NCBI GenBank assembly: GCA_023634235.1
Contig: JAMKCF010000155.1
Coordinates: 1-64,000, forward strand
Reading direction: 5' to 3'
Source: Pisaster brevispinus
Taxonomy: Eukaryota > Echinodermata > Asteroidea > Forcipulatida > Asteriidae
Length of the DNA stretch: 64,000 bases
A program made the position numbers and the translations under genes. Within the stretch, counting starts at the first letter, position 1. Every line of letters begins with the position of its first letter. The notes below the pieces were generated by a model. That model saw only the letters and a program-made list of their open reading frames with translations, searched no databases and was not told where the DNA came from. This document shows positions 1-8,629 of the stretch, piece by piece.

Positions 1-431
1 CCGATGTGCACCATCTTTGTACCGGAAATGGCCTGCAGGCGGGGACACTCCGAAAGCGCTTCAAAAGCATCTTCAGTGGGATTTTTGTACACAGAGGGGG
101 GAGCTGCACACACAAAAAGAAGAAACGAAATAAAATACAATGAGGGTCAAATCACACCCATAACAACATCGGATTTGCACAAGTTTTCCACCACTGGAAA
201 GCCACCATTCAGGGCTCTCACCTCGTCGTGGATCCGTGTCTCTGACGATTTTCTAGGCGGGGCGAGCGGCCCCGGAATAGGGCTACAACCACCGGCAAAT
301 TAGCCCACGCGCCGGGGCCGAGCAACAACAAAGGCAAGACATGTCCATCCGAAGAATGATTTGAAACACCACCCGAGCTCAGTTCGAGAATAACTCATGA
401 ACTAGAAATGCCAGAGAGACGAAATTTGTAC

Positions 432-582
432 CTGAGTGTGCCTTGAATATCACTGCACCCGAAAATTAGCCTTTTTGGGCCGATGTGCACCATCTTTGTA
501 CCGGAAATGGCCTGCAGGCGGGGACACTCCGAAAGCGCTTCAAAAGCATCTTCAGTGGGATTTTTGTACACAGAGGGGGGAG
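432..582 (-). other. Exon-like piece b (151 bp), open frame
   Basis: Minus strand, starting directly after TGTGTGCAG. The frame APPSVYKNPTEDAFEALSEC, continued by RLQAISGTKMVHIGPKRLIF, stays open to the CTCAG|GTACAA donor and, if unspliced, runs about a dozen more codons to TGA. The composition looks like ordinary soluble protein, with no signal peptide or membrane segment. I know no family that matches. Its length gives exit phase 2, so exon b spliced to the next copy of exon a would change frame. Tandem splicing therefore cannot give a repeating protein. The common Met-to-Thr variant (plus position 492 A to G) falls in this piece in 18 units. Confidence 0.5.
510..519. repeat. 10-bp perfect palindrome GCCTGCAGGC
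   Basis: GCCTGCAGGC is its own reverse complement and includes the 8-base SbfI site and a PstI site. It recurs in nearly every unit, so PstI digestion of this locus should give a 479-bp ladder. It is lost in the unit starting 50100 by a 9-bp deletion, altered to GCCTACAGGC in units starting 44835, 45793 and 46750, and sits beside the 19-bp duplication in the units starting 31148 and 36436. Several separate changes cluster around this palindrome. Confidence 0.8.
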
Positions 583-700
583 CTGCACACACAAAAAGAA
601 GAAACGAAATAAATTACAATGAGGGTCAAATCACACCCATAACAACATCGGATTTGCACAAGTTTTCCACCACTGGAAAGCCACCATTCAGGGCTCTCAC
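583..700 (-). other. Intron-like segment, 118 bp, GT-AG
   Basis: Reading the minus strand, it begins GTGAGAGCC and ends with a pyrimidine tract (TTTATTTCGTTTCTTC, then TTTTTGTG) and TGTGCAG. About 42% GC and short, like many plant introns. Possible branch regions such as TTGACCCTCAT lie some 50 bases before the acceptor. It contains a hairpin-forming TTTCCA/TGGAAA pair. Four units (starting 1438, 4314, 4795, 10546) carry an extra CA next to the acceptor, so the run becomes CACACACAC. Four others (starting 1, 6714, 9109, 12464) read AATAAAATAC in place of AATAAATTAC inside it. Confidence 0.5.
664..679. repeat. Inverted repeat TTTCCA-CCAC-TGGAAA
   Basis: A 6-bp stem with a 4-base loop, present in the intron-like part of almost all units. 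The unit starting 44356 breaks it (CACTTGAAAG) and the unit starting 19650 changes the loop (CCAATGG). It is too short to be a terminator or a structured RNA by itself. It may be coincidental. Confidence 0.4.
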
Positions 701-731
701 CTCGTCGTGGATCCGTGTCTCTGACGATTTT
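701..731 (-). other. Exon-like piece a (31 bp) with GT donor
   Basis: On the minus strand this follows CCGCCTAG, a possible acceptor, and ends ACGACGAG just before GTGAGAGC, a good donor match (AG|GTGAG). In the frame that matches the second piece it reads ten codons, KIVRDTDPRR, plus one spare base. The codon before it would be TAG, so the frame only works if an acceptor lies there. Three of its bases form the most variable site of the whole monomer (plus positions 706, 709 and 710), and all common variants change the encoded residue. Splice boundaries are inferred from motifs only. Confidence 0.45.
703..710. other. Hypervariable octamer CGTCGTGG (variant tag of each monomer)
   Basis: This octamer shows at least ten states in the array: CGTCGTGG (commonest), CGTTGTGG, CGTCGTAG, CGTTGTAG, CGTCGTCG, CGTTGTCG, CGTCGTAA, CGTCGTGA, CGTTGTGA and CGTCGCGG. 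The C-to-T change falls in a CpG, as expected from deamination of methylated cytosine. The G changes at the next variable positions remove the BamHI site GGATCC. The states are inherited in blocks, so the octamer is a handy tag for reading higher-order structure. The nearby bases vary much less. Confidence 0.8.
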
Positions 732-802
732 CTAGGCGGGGCGAGCGGCCCCGGAATAGGGCTACAACCACCGGCAAATTAGCCCACGCGCCGGGGCCGA
801 GC
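732..802. other. GC-rich block of the monomer
   Basis: About 72% G+C by direct count (51 of 71), clearly above the flanking monomer sequence (42 to 52%). It contains several overlapping GGCC, CCGG and CGCG motifs and most of the CpG sites of the unit. In bisulfite data it should be a periodic methylation peak every 479 bp. It shows no obvious coding or RNA-gene features. Confidence 0.7.
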
Positions 803-910
803 AACAACAAAGGCAAGACATGTCCATCCGAAGAATGATTTGAAACACCACCCGAGCTCAGTTCGAGAATAACTCATGAACTAGAAATGCCAGAGAGACG
901 AAATTTGTAC
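732..910 (-). other. Inter-exon spacer, 179 bp, GT...AG ends
   Basis: This is the remainder of the monomer between exon-like piece b and the next copy of piece a. On the minus strand it starts GTACAAATTTCG and ends GCCCCGCCTAG, so it too has GT-AG ends and a C-rich tract before AG. The first half is of ordinary composition and the second half is strongly GC-rich. That break suggests it may be a join between two unrelated pieces, and not a true intron. A second AG (GCATTTCTAG) lies about 30 bases after the GT. If the satellite arose by tandem capture of a gene piece, the original junction is probably inside this segment. Confidence 0.35.
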
Positions 911-950
911 CTGAGTGTGCCTTGAATATCACTGCACCCGAAAATTAGCC
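776..950. repeat. Short direct repeat AAATTAGCC...GGGCCGA inside the monomer
   Basis: AAATTAGCC occurs at 776-784 and again at 942-950, 166 bp apart. In both places it is followed after a few bases by GGGCCGA and then GCA (GGGCCGAGCA, GGGCCGATGTGCA). This could be the trace of an old internal duplication or of the fusion that built the monomer. The matched stretch is short and chance cannot be excluded. Confidence 0.3.
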
Positions 951-2876
951 TTTTTGGGCCGATGTGCACCGTCTTTGTACCGGAAATGGCCTGCAGGCGG
1001 GGACACTCCGAAAGCGCTTCAAAAGCATCTTCAGTGGGATTTTTGTACACAGAGGGGGGAGCTGCACACACAAAAAGAAGAAACGAAATAAATTACAATG
1101 AGGGTCAAATCACACCCATAACAACATCGGATTTGCACAAGTTTTCCACCACTGGAAAGCCACCATTCAGGGCTCTCACCTCGTTGTAGATCCGTGTCTC
1201 TGACGATTTTCTAGGCGGGGCGAGCGGCCCCGGAATAGGGCTACAACCACCGGCAAATTAGCCCACGCGCCGGGGCCGAGCAACAACAAAGGCAAGACAT
1301 GTCCATCCGAAGAATGATTTGAAACACCACCCGAGCTCAGTTCGAGAATAACTCATGAACTAGAAATGCCAGAGAGACGAAATTTGTACCTGAGTGTGCC
1401 TTGAATATCACTGCACCCGAAAATTAGCCTTTTTGGGCCGATGTGCACCATCTTTGTACCGGAAATGGCCTGCAGGCGGGGACACTCCGAAAGCGCTTCA
1501 AAAGCATCTTCAGTGGGATTTTTGTACACAGAGGGGGGAGCTGCACACACACAAAAAGAAGAAACGAAATAAATTACAATGAGGGTCAAATCACACCCAT
1601 AACAACATCGGATTTGCACAAGTTTTCCACCACTGGAAAGCCACCATTCAGGGCTCTCACCTCGTCGTGGATCCGTGTCTCTGACGATTTTCTAGGCGGG
1701 GCGAGCGGCCCCGGAATAGGGCTACAAACACCGGCAAATTAGCCCACGCGCCGGGGCCGAGCAACAACAAAGGCAAGACATGTCCATCCGAAGAATGATT
1801 TGAAACACCACCCGAGCTCAGTTCGAGAATAACTCATGAACTAGAAATGCCAGAGAGACGAAATTTGTACCTGAGTGTGCCTTGAATATCACTGCACCCG
1901 AAAATTAGCCTTTTTGGGCCGATGTGCACCGTCTTTGTACCGGAAATGGCCTGCAGGCGGGGACACTCCGAAAGCGCTTCAAAAGCATCTTCAGTGGGAT
2001 TTTTGTACACAGAGGGGGGAGCTGCACACACAAAAAGAAGAAACGAAATAAATTACAATGAGGGTCAAATCACACCCATAACAACATCGGATTTGCACAA
2101 GTTTTCCACCACTGGAAAGCCACCATTCAGGGCTCTCACCTCGTTGTAGATCCGTGTCTCTGACGATTTTCTAGGCGGGGCGAGCGGCCCCGGAATAGGG
2201 CTACAACCACCGGCAAATTAGCCCACGCGCCGGGGCCGAGCAACAACAAAGGCAAGACATGTCCATCCGAAGAATGATTTGAAACACCACCCGAGCTCAG
2301 TTCGAGAATAACTCATGAACTAGAAATGCCAGAGAGACGAAATTTGTACCTGAGTGTGCCTTGAATATCACTGCACCCGAAAATTAGCCTTTTTGGGCCG
2401 ATGTGCACCGTCTTTGTACCGGAAATGGCCTGCAGGCGGGGACACTCCGAAAGCGCTTCAAAAGCATCTTCAGTGGGATTTTTGTACACAGAGGGGGGAG
2501 CTGCACACACAAAAAGAAGAAACGAAATAAATTACAATGAGGGTCAAATCACACCCATAACAACATCGGATTTGCACAAGTTTTCCACCACTGGAAAGCC
2601 ACCATTCAGGGCTCTCACCTCGTCGTAGATCCGTGTCTCTGACGATTTTCTAGGCGGGGTGAGCGGCCCCGGAATAGGGCTACAACCACCGGCAAATTAG
2701 CCCACGCGCCGGGGCCGAGCAACAACAAAGGCAAGACATGTCCATCCGAAGAATGATTTGAAACACCACCCGAGCTCAGTTCGAGAATAACTCATGAACT
2801 AGAAATGCCAGAGAGACGAAATTTGTACCTGAGTGTGCCTTGAATATCACTGCACCCGAAAATTAGCCCTTTTGGG

Positions 2877-5800
2877 CCGATGTGCACCATCTTTGTACCG
2901 GAAATGGCCTGCAGGCGGGGACACTCCGAAAGCGCTTCAAAAGCATCTTCAGTGGGATTTTTGTACACAGAGGGGGGAGCTGCACACACAAAAAGAAGAA
3001 ACGAAATAAATTACAATGAGGGTCAAATCACACCCATAACAACATCGGATTTGCACAAGTTTTCCACCACTGGAAAGCCACCATTCAGGGCTCTCACCTC
3101 GTCGTGGATCCGTGTCTCTGACGATTTTCTAGGCGGGGCGAGCGGCCCCGGAATAGGGCTACAACCACCGGCAAATTAGCCCACGCGCCGGGGCCGAGCA
3201 ACAACAAAGGCAAGACATGTCCATCCGAAGAATGATTTGAAACACCACCAAAGCTCAGTTCGAGAATAACTCATGAACTAGAAATGCCAGAGAGACGAAA
3301 TTTGTACGTGAGTGTGCCTTGAATATCACTGCACCCGAAAATTAGCCTTTTTGGGCCGATGTGCACCATCTTTGTACCGGAAATGGCCTGCAGGCGGGGA
3401 CACTCCGAAAGCGCTTCAAAAGCATCTTCAGTGGGATTTTTGTACACAGAGGGGGGAGCTGCACACACAAAAAGAAGAAACGAATTAAATTACAATGAGG
3501 GTCAAATCACACCCATAACAACATCGGATTTGCACAAGTTTTCCACCACTGGAAAGCCACTATTCAGGGCTCTCACCTCGTCGTCGATCCGTGTCTCTGA
3601 CGATTTTCTAGGCGGGGCGAGCGGCCCCGGAATAGGGCTACAACCACCGGCAAATTAGCCCACGCGCCGGGTCCGAGCAACAACAAAGGCAAGACATGTC
3701 CATCCGAAGAATGATTTGAAACACCACCCGAGCTCAGTTCGAGAATAACTCATGAACTAGAAATGCCAGAGAGACGAAATTTGTACCTGAGTGAGCCTTG
3801 AATATCACTGCACCCGAAAATAAGCCTTTTGGGGCCGATGTGCACCATCTTTGTACCAGAAATGGCCTGCAGGCGGGGACACTCCGAAAGCGCTTCAAAA
3901 GCATCTTCAGTGGGATTTTTGTACACAGAGGGGGGAGCTGCACACACAAAAAGAAGAAACGAAATAAATTACAATGAGGGTCAAATCACACCCATAACAA
4001 CATCGGATTTGCACAAGTTTTCCACCACTGGAAAGCCACCATTCAGGGCTCTCACCTCGTTGTAGATCCGTGTCTCTGACGATTTTCTAGGCGGGGCGAG
4101 CGGCCCCGGAATAGGGCTACAACCACCGGCAAATTAGCCCACGCGCCGGGGCCGAGCAACAACAAAGGCAAGACATGTCCATCCGAAGAATGATTTGAAA
4201 CACCACCCGAGCTCAGTTCGAGAATAACTCATGAACTAGAAATGCCAGAGAGACGAAATTTGTACCTGAGTGTGCCTTGAATATCACTGCACCCGAAAAT
4301 TAGCCTTTTTGGGCCGATGTGCACCATCTTTGTACCGGAAATGGCCTGCAGGCGGGGACACTCCGAAAGCGCTTCAAAAGCATCTTCAGTGGGATTTTTG
4401 TACACAGAGGGGGGAGCTGCACACACACAAAAAGAAGAAACGAAATAAATTACAATGAGGGTCAAATCACACCCATAACAACATCGGATTTGCACAAGTT
4501 TTCCACCACTGGAAAGCCACCATTCAGGGCTCTCACCTCGTCGTGGATCCGTGTCTCTGACGATTTTCTAGGCGGGGCGAGCGGCCCCGGAATAGGGCTA
4601 CAAACACCGGCAAATTAGCCCACGCGCCGGGGCCGAGCAACAACAAAGGCAAGACATGTCCATCCGAAGAATGATTTGAAACACCACCCGAGCTCAGTTC
4701 GAGAATAACTCATGAACTAGAAATGCCAGAGAGACGAAATTTGTACCTGAGTGTGCCTTGAATATCACTGCACCCGAAAATTAGCCTTTTTGGGCCGATG
4801 TGCACCGTCTTTGTACCGGAAATGGCCTGCAGGCGGGGACACTCCGAAAGCGCTTCAAAAGCATCTTCAGTGGGATTTTTGTACACAGAGGGGGGAGCTG
4901 CACACACACAAAAAGAAGAAACGAAATAAATTACAATGAGGGTCAAATCACACCCATAACAACATCGGATTTGCACAAGTTTTCCACCACTGGAAAGCCA
5001 CCATTCAGGGCTCTCACCTCGTCGTGGATCCGTGTCTCTGACGATTTTCTAGGCGGGGCGAGCGGCCCCGGAATAGGGCTACAAACACCGGCAAATTAGC
5101 CCACGCGCCGGGGCCGAGCAACAACAAAGGCAAGACATGTCCATCCGAAGAATGATTTGAAACACCACCCGAGCTCAGTTCGAGAATAACTCATGAACTA
5201 GAAATGCCAGAGAGACGAAATTTGTACCTGAGTGTGCCTTGAATATCACTGCACCCGAAAATTAGCCTTTTCTTGGCCGATGTGCACCGTCTTTGTACCG
5301 GAAATGGCCTGCAGGCGGGGACACTCCGAAAGCGCTTCAAAAGCATCTTCAGTGGGATTTTTGTACACAGAGGGGGGAGCTGCACACACAAAGAGAAGAA
5401 ACGAAATAAATTACAATGAGGGTCAAATCACACCCATAACAACATCGGATTTGCACAAGTTTTCCACCACTGGAAAGCCACCATTCAGGGCTCTCACCTC
5501 GTTGTAGATCCGTGTCTCTGACGATTTTCTAGGCGGGGCGAGCGGCCCCGGAATAGGGCTACAACCACCGGCAAATTAGCCCACGCGCCGGGGCCGAGCA
5601 ACAACAAAGGCAAGACATGTCCATCCGAAGAATGATTTGAAACACCACCCGAGCTCAGTTCGAGAATAACTCATGAACTAGAAATGCCAGAGAGACGAAA
5701 TTTGTACCTGAGTGTGCCTTGAATATCACTGCACCCGAAAATTAGCCTTTTTGGGCCGATGTGCACCGTCTTTGTACCGGAAATGGCCTGCAGGCGGGGA

Positions 5801-6234
5801 CACTCCGAAAGCGCTTCAAAAGCATCTTCAGTGGGATTTTTGTACACAGAGGGGGGAGCTGCACACACAAAAAGAAGAAACGAAATAAATTACAATGAGG
5901 GTCAAATCACACCCATAACAACATCGGATTTGCACAAGTTTTCCACCACTGGAAAGCCACCATTCAGGGCTCTCACCTCGTCGTGGATCCGTGTCTCTGA
6001 CGATTTTCTAGGCGGGGTGAGCGGCCCCGGAATAGGGCTACAACCACCGGCAAATTAGCCCACGCGCCGGGGCCGAGCAACAACAAAGGCAAGACATGTC
6101 CATCCGAAGAATGATTTGAAACACCACCCGAGCTCAGTTCGAGAATAACTCATGAACTAGAAATGCCAGAGAGACGAAATTTGTACCTGAGTGTGCCTTG
6201 AATATCACTGCACCCGAAAATTAGCCCTTTTGGG
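2877..6234. repeat. Higher-order repeat, 7-unit version with hybrid units
   Basis: Seven units starting 2877, 3356, 3835, 4314, 4795, 5277 and 5756. Compared with the complete 7-mer at 8630, the first unit is a hybrid: it is preceded by GCCCTTTTGGG like that set's first unit but ends CACCACCAAAGC like its second. The unit at 4795 combines the extra CA of one type with the CACCGTC of the next. Both hybrids are what unequal crossing-over between neighbouring types would leave. The junction at about 5270 reads TTTTCTTGG instead of TTTTTGGG. Confidence 0.7.
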
Positions 6235-8629
6235 CCGATGTGCACCATCTTTGTACCGGAAATGGCCTGCAGGCGGGGACACTCCGAAAGCGCTTCAAAA
6301 GCATCTTCAGTGGGATTTTTGTACACAGAGGGGGGAGCTGCACACACAAAAAGAAGAAACGAAATAAATTACAATGAGGGTCAAATCACACCCATAACAA
6401 CATCGGATTTGCACAAGTTTTCCACCACTGGAAAGCCACCATTCAGGGCTCTCACCTCGTCGTGGATCCGTGTCTCTGACGATTTTCTAGGCGGGGCGAG
6501 CGGCCCCTGAATAGGGCTACAACCACCGGCAAATTAGCCCACGCGCCGGGGCCGAGCAACAACAAAGGCAAGACATGTCCATCCGAAGAATGATTTGAAA
6601 GACCACCCGAGCTCAGTTCGAGAATAACTCGAGAACTAGAAATGCCAGAGAGACGAAATTTGTACCTGAGTGTGCCTTGAATATCACTGCACCCGAAAAT
6701 TAGCCTTTTTGGGCCGATGTGCACCATCTTTGTACCGGAAATGGCCTGCAGGCGGGGACACTCCGAAAGCGCTTCAAAAGCATCTTCAGTGGGATTTTTG
6801 TACACAGAGGGGGGAGCTGCACACACAAAAAGAAGAAACGAAATAAAATACAATGAGGGTCAAATCACACCCATAACAACATCGGATTTGCACAAGTTTT
6901 CCACCACTGGAAAGCCACCATTCAGGGCTCTCACCTCGTCGTGGATCCGTGTCTCTGACGATTTTCTAGGCGGGGCGAGCGGCCCCGGAATAGGGCTACA
7001 ACCACCGGCAAATTAGCCCACGCGCCGGGGCCGAGCAACAACAAAGGCAAGACATGTCCATCCGAAGAATGATTTGAAACACCACCAAAGCTCAGTTCGA
7101 GAATAACTCATGAACTAGAAATGCCAGAGAGACGAAATTTGTACCTGAGTGTGCCTTGAATATCACTGCACCCGAAAATTAGCCTTTTTGGGCCGATGTG
7201 CACCATCTTTGTACCGGAAATGGCCTGCAGGCGGGGACACTCCGAAAGCGCTTCAAAAGCATCTTCAGTGGGATTTTTGTACACAGAGGGGGGAGCTGCA
7301 CACACAAAAAGAAGAAACGAATTAAATTACAATGAGGGTCAAATCACACCCATAACAACATCGGATTTGCACAAGTTTTCCACCACTGGAAAGCCACTAT
7401 TCAGGGCTCTCACCTCGTCGTCGATCCGTGTCTCTGACGATTTTCTAGGCGGGGCGAGCGGCCCCGGAATAGGGCTACAACCACCGGCAAATTAGCCCAC
7501 GCGCCGGGTCCGAGCAACAACAAAGGCAAGACATGTCCATCCGAAGAATGATTTGAAACACCACCCGAGCTCAGTTCGAGAATAACTCATGAACTAGAAA
7601 TGCCAGAGAGACGAAATTTGTACCTGAGTGAGCATTGAATATCACTGCACCCGAAAATTAGCCTTTTGGGGCCGATGTGCACCATCTTTGTACCAGAAAT
7701 GGCCTGCAGGCGGGGACACTCCGAAAGCGCTTCAAAAGCATCTTCAGTGGGATTTTTGTACACAGAGGGGGGAGCTGCACACACAAAAAGAAGAAACGAA
7801 ATAAATTACAATGAGGGTCAAATCACACCCATAACAACATCGGATTTGCACAAGTTTTCCACCACTGGAAAGCCACCATTCAGGGCTCTCACCTCGTCGT
7901 GGATCCGTGTCTCTGACGATTTTCTAGGCGGGGCGAGCGGCCCCGGAATAGGGCTACAACCACCGGCAAATTAGCCCACGCGCCGGGTCCGAGCAACAAC
8001 AAAGGCAAGACATGTCCATCCGAAGAATGATTTGAAACACCACCCGAGCTCAGTTCGAGAATAACTCATGAACTAGAAATGCCAGAGAGACGAAATTTGT
8101 ACCTGAGTGTGCCTTGAATATCACTGCACCCGAAAATTAGCCTTTTTGGGCCGATGTGCACCATCTTTGTACCGGAAATGGCCTGCAGGCGGGGACACTC
8201 CGAAAGCGCTTCAAAAGCATCTTCAGTGGGATTTTTGTACACAGAGGGGGGAGCTGCACACACAAAAAGAAGAAACGAAATAAATTACAATGAGGGTCAA
8301 ATCACACCCATAACAACATCGGATTTGCACAAGTTTTCCACCACTGGAAAGCCACCATTCAGGGCTCTCACCTCGTCGTGGATCCGTGTCTCTGACGATT
8401 TTCTAGGCGGGGCGAGCGGCCCCGGAATAGGGCTACAACCACCGGCAAATTAGCCCACGCGCCGGGGCCGAGCAACAACAAAGGCAAGACATGTCCATCC
8501 GAAGAATGATTTGAAACACCACCCGAGCTCAGTTCGAGAATAACTCATGAACTAGAAATGCCAGAGAGACGAAATTTGTACCTGAGTGTGCCTTGAATAT
8601 CACTGCACCCGAAAATTAGCCCTTTTGGG
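6235..8629. repeat. Higher-order repeat, shortened 5-unit version
   Basis: Units starting 6235, 6714, 7193, 7672 and 8151. Markers in order: GAAAGACCACCC with CTCGAGAAC; AATAAAATAC with ACCAAAGC; GAATTAAAT with CACTATTC, GTCGATCC and GGGTCCGAG; GAGTGAGCAT with CTTTTGGGG, ACCAGAAATG and a second GGGTCCGAG; then a consensus-like unit. The same five types in the same order recur at 11985-14379. The first unit carries a private CCCCTGAAT, where other units read CCCCGGAAT. Confidence 0.75.

Larger units (their letters stand above)
432..731 (-). pseudogene. Gene-fragment relic: exon-like, intron-like, exon-like (present in almost every unit)
   Basis: Seen on the minus strand of the reference unit: a 31-bp piece (731-701), a GTGAG donor, 118 bp of T-rich sequence ending in a pyrimidine tract and GTGTGCAG, then a 151-bp piece (582-432) that ends CTCAG before GTACAA. 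Removing the 118 bp joins one leftover base (G) to CT and gives an alanine codon. The same frame is then open on both sides, starting KIVRDTDPRR and continuing APPSVYKNPTEDAF. Exon 2 is about 52% GC against about 42% for the intron, the bias expected of a real intron. I do not recognise the protein family. Variants across the array change residues (Arg to Gln, Pro to Leu, Met to Thr) with no sign of constraint, so I call it a relic. The alternative is chance splice-like motifs in a satellite. Confidence 0.55.
480..958. repeat. Reference monomer (unit 2), close to consensus
   Basis: This 479-bp unit carries the majority base at every variant site I tracked, so I use it as the reference for sub-features. 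On the plus strand it runs: SbfI-type palindrome, purine-rich stretch with CACACACAAAAAGAAG, a short inverted repeat, the variable CGTCGTGG octamer, a GC-rich block, then a moderately AT-rich end with AAAATTAGCC and a T5 run. The plus strand has a 99-codon ATG-started frame and the minus strand a 65-codon open frame. Neither can continue into the next unit in the same frame, because 479 leaves a remainder of 2 when divided by 3. Confidence 0.95.
1..2876. repeat. Units 1-6: mixed variant block ending in a C-T-T trio
   Basis: Unit 1 has AATAAAATAC at 131-140. Units 3, 5 and 6 have the G variant CACCGTCTTTG. Unit 4 has the extra CA and ACAAACACC. Unit 6 has GGGGTGAGC. The order in units 4-6 (extra-CA unit, then two CACCGTC units, the last with GGGGTGAGC) is the same trio found at 4314-6234 with one extra unit, and at 10546-11984. 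This block is therefore the tail of a higher-order repeat whose front lies upstream or was lost. Confidence 0.65.

Noticed and set aside
395..592. Minus-strand 65-codon frame as a complete gene
   Set aside because: It opens at a GTG inside the predicted splice acceptor, not at an ATG, and continues past the predicted donor to a chance TGA. The exon-relic reading explains it better.
600..625. AATAAA on the plus strand as a polyadenylation signal
   Set aside because: A single common hexamer in an A-rich stretch that is the complement of the predicted pyrimidine tract. No plus-strand gene precedes it.
483..782. Plus-strand ATG frame of 99 codons repeated in most units (variants of 75, 102, 115 and 121 codons)
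   Set aside because: It is periodic only because the DNA is. It crosses the intron-like and GC-rich parts on the opposite strand, is broken by common variants such as CGTTGTAG, and resembles no protein family that I know. No promoter-like context was found.
850..872. CENP-B-box-like stretch on the minus strand (TCGAACTGAGCTCGGGT)
   Set aside because: The spacing and the essential TTCG and A positions do not fit the consensus. The likeness is limited to CGGG and a TCG.
854..876. tRNA-like motifs GAGCTCAG and GTTCGAG (A-box and B-box resemblance)
   Set aside because: The two motifs overlap instead of lying tens of bases apart, and no acceptor or anticodon stem can be drawn around them.
480..958. 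5S rDNA unit or rDNA intergenic-spacer repeat, suggested by the near-500-bp period
   Set aside because: I see none of the conserved 5S coding motifs, and no 18S, 5.8S or 25S sequence anywhere in 64 kb.
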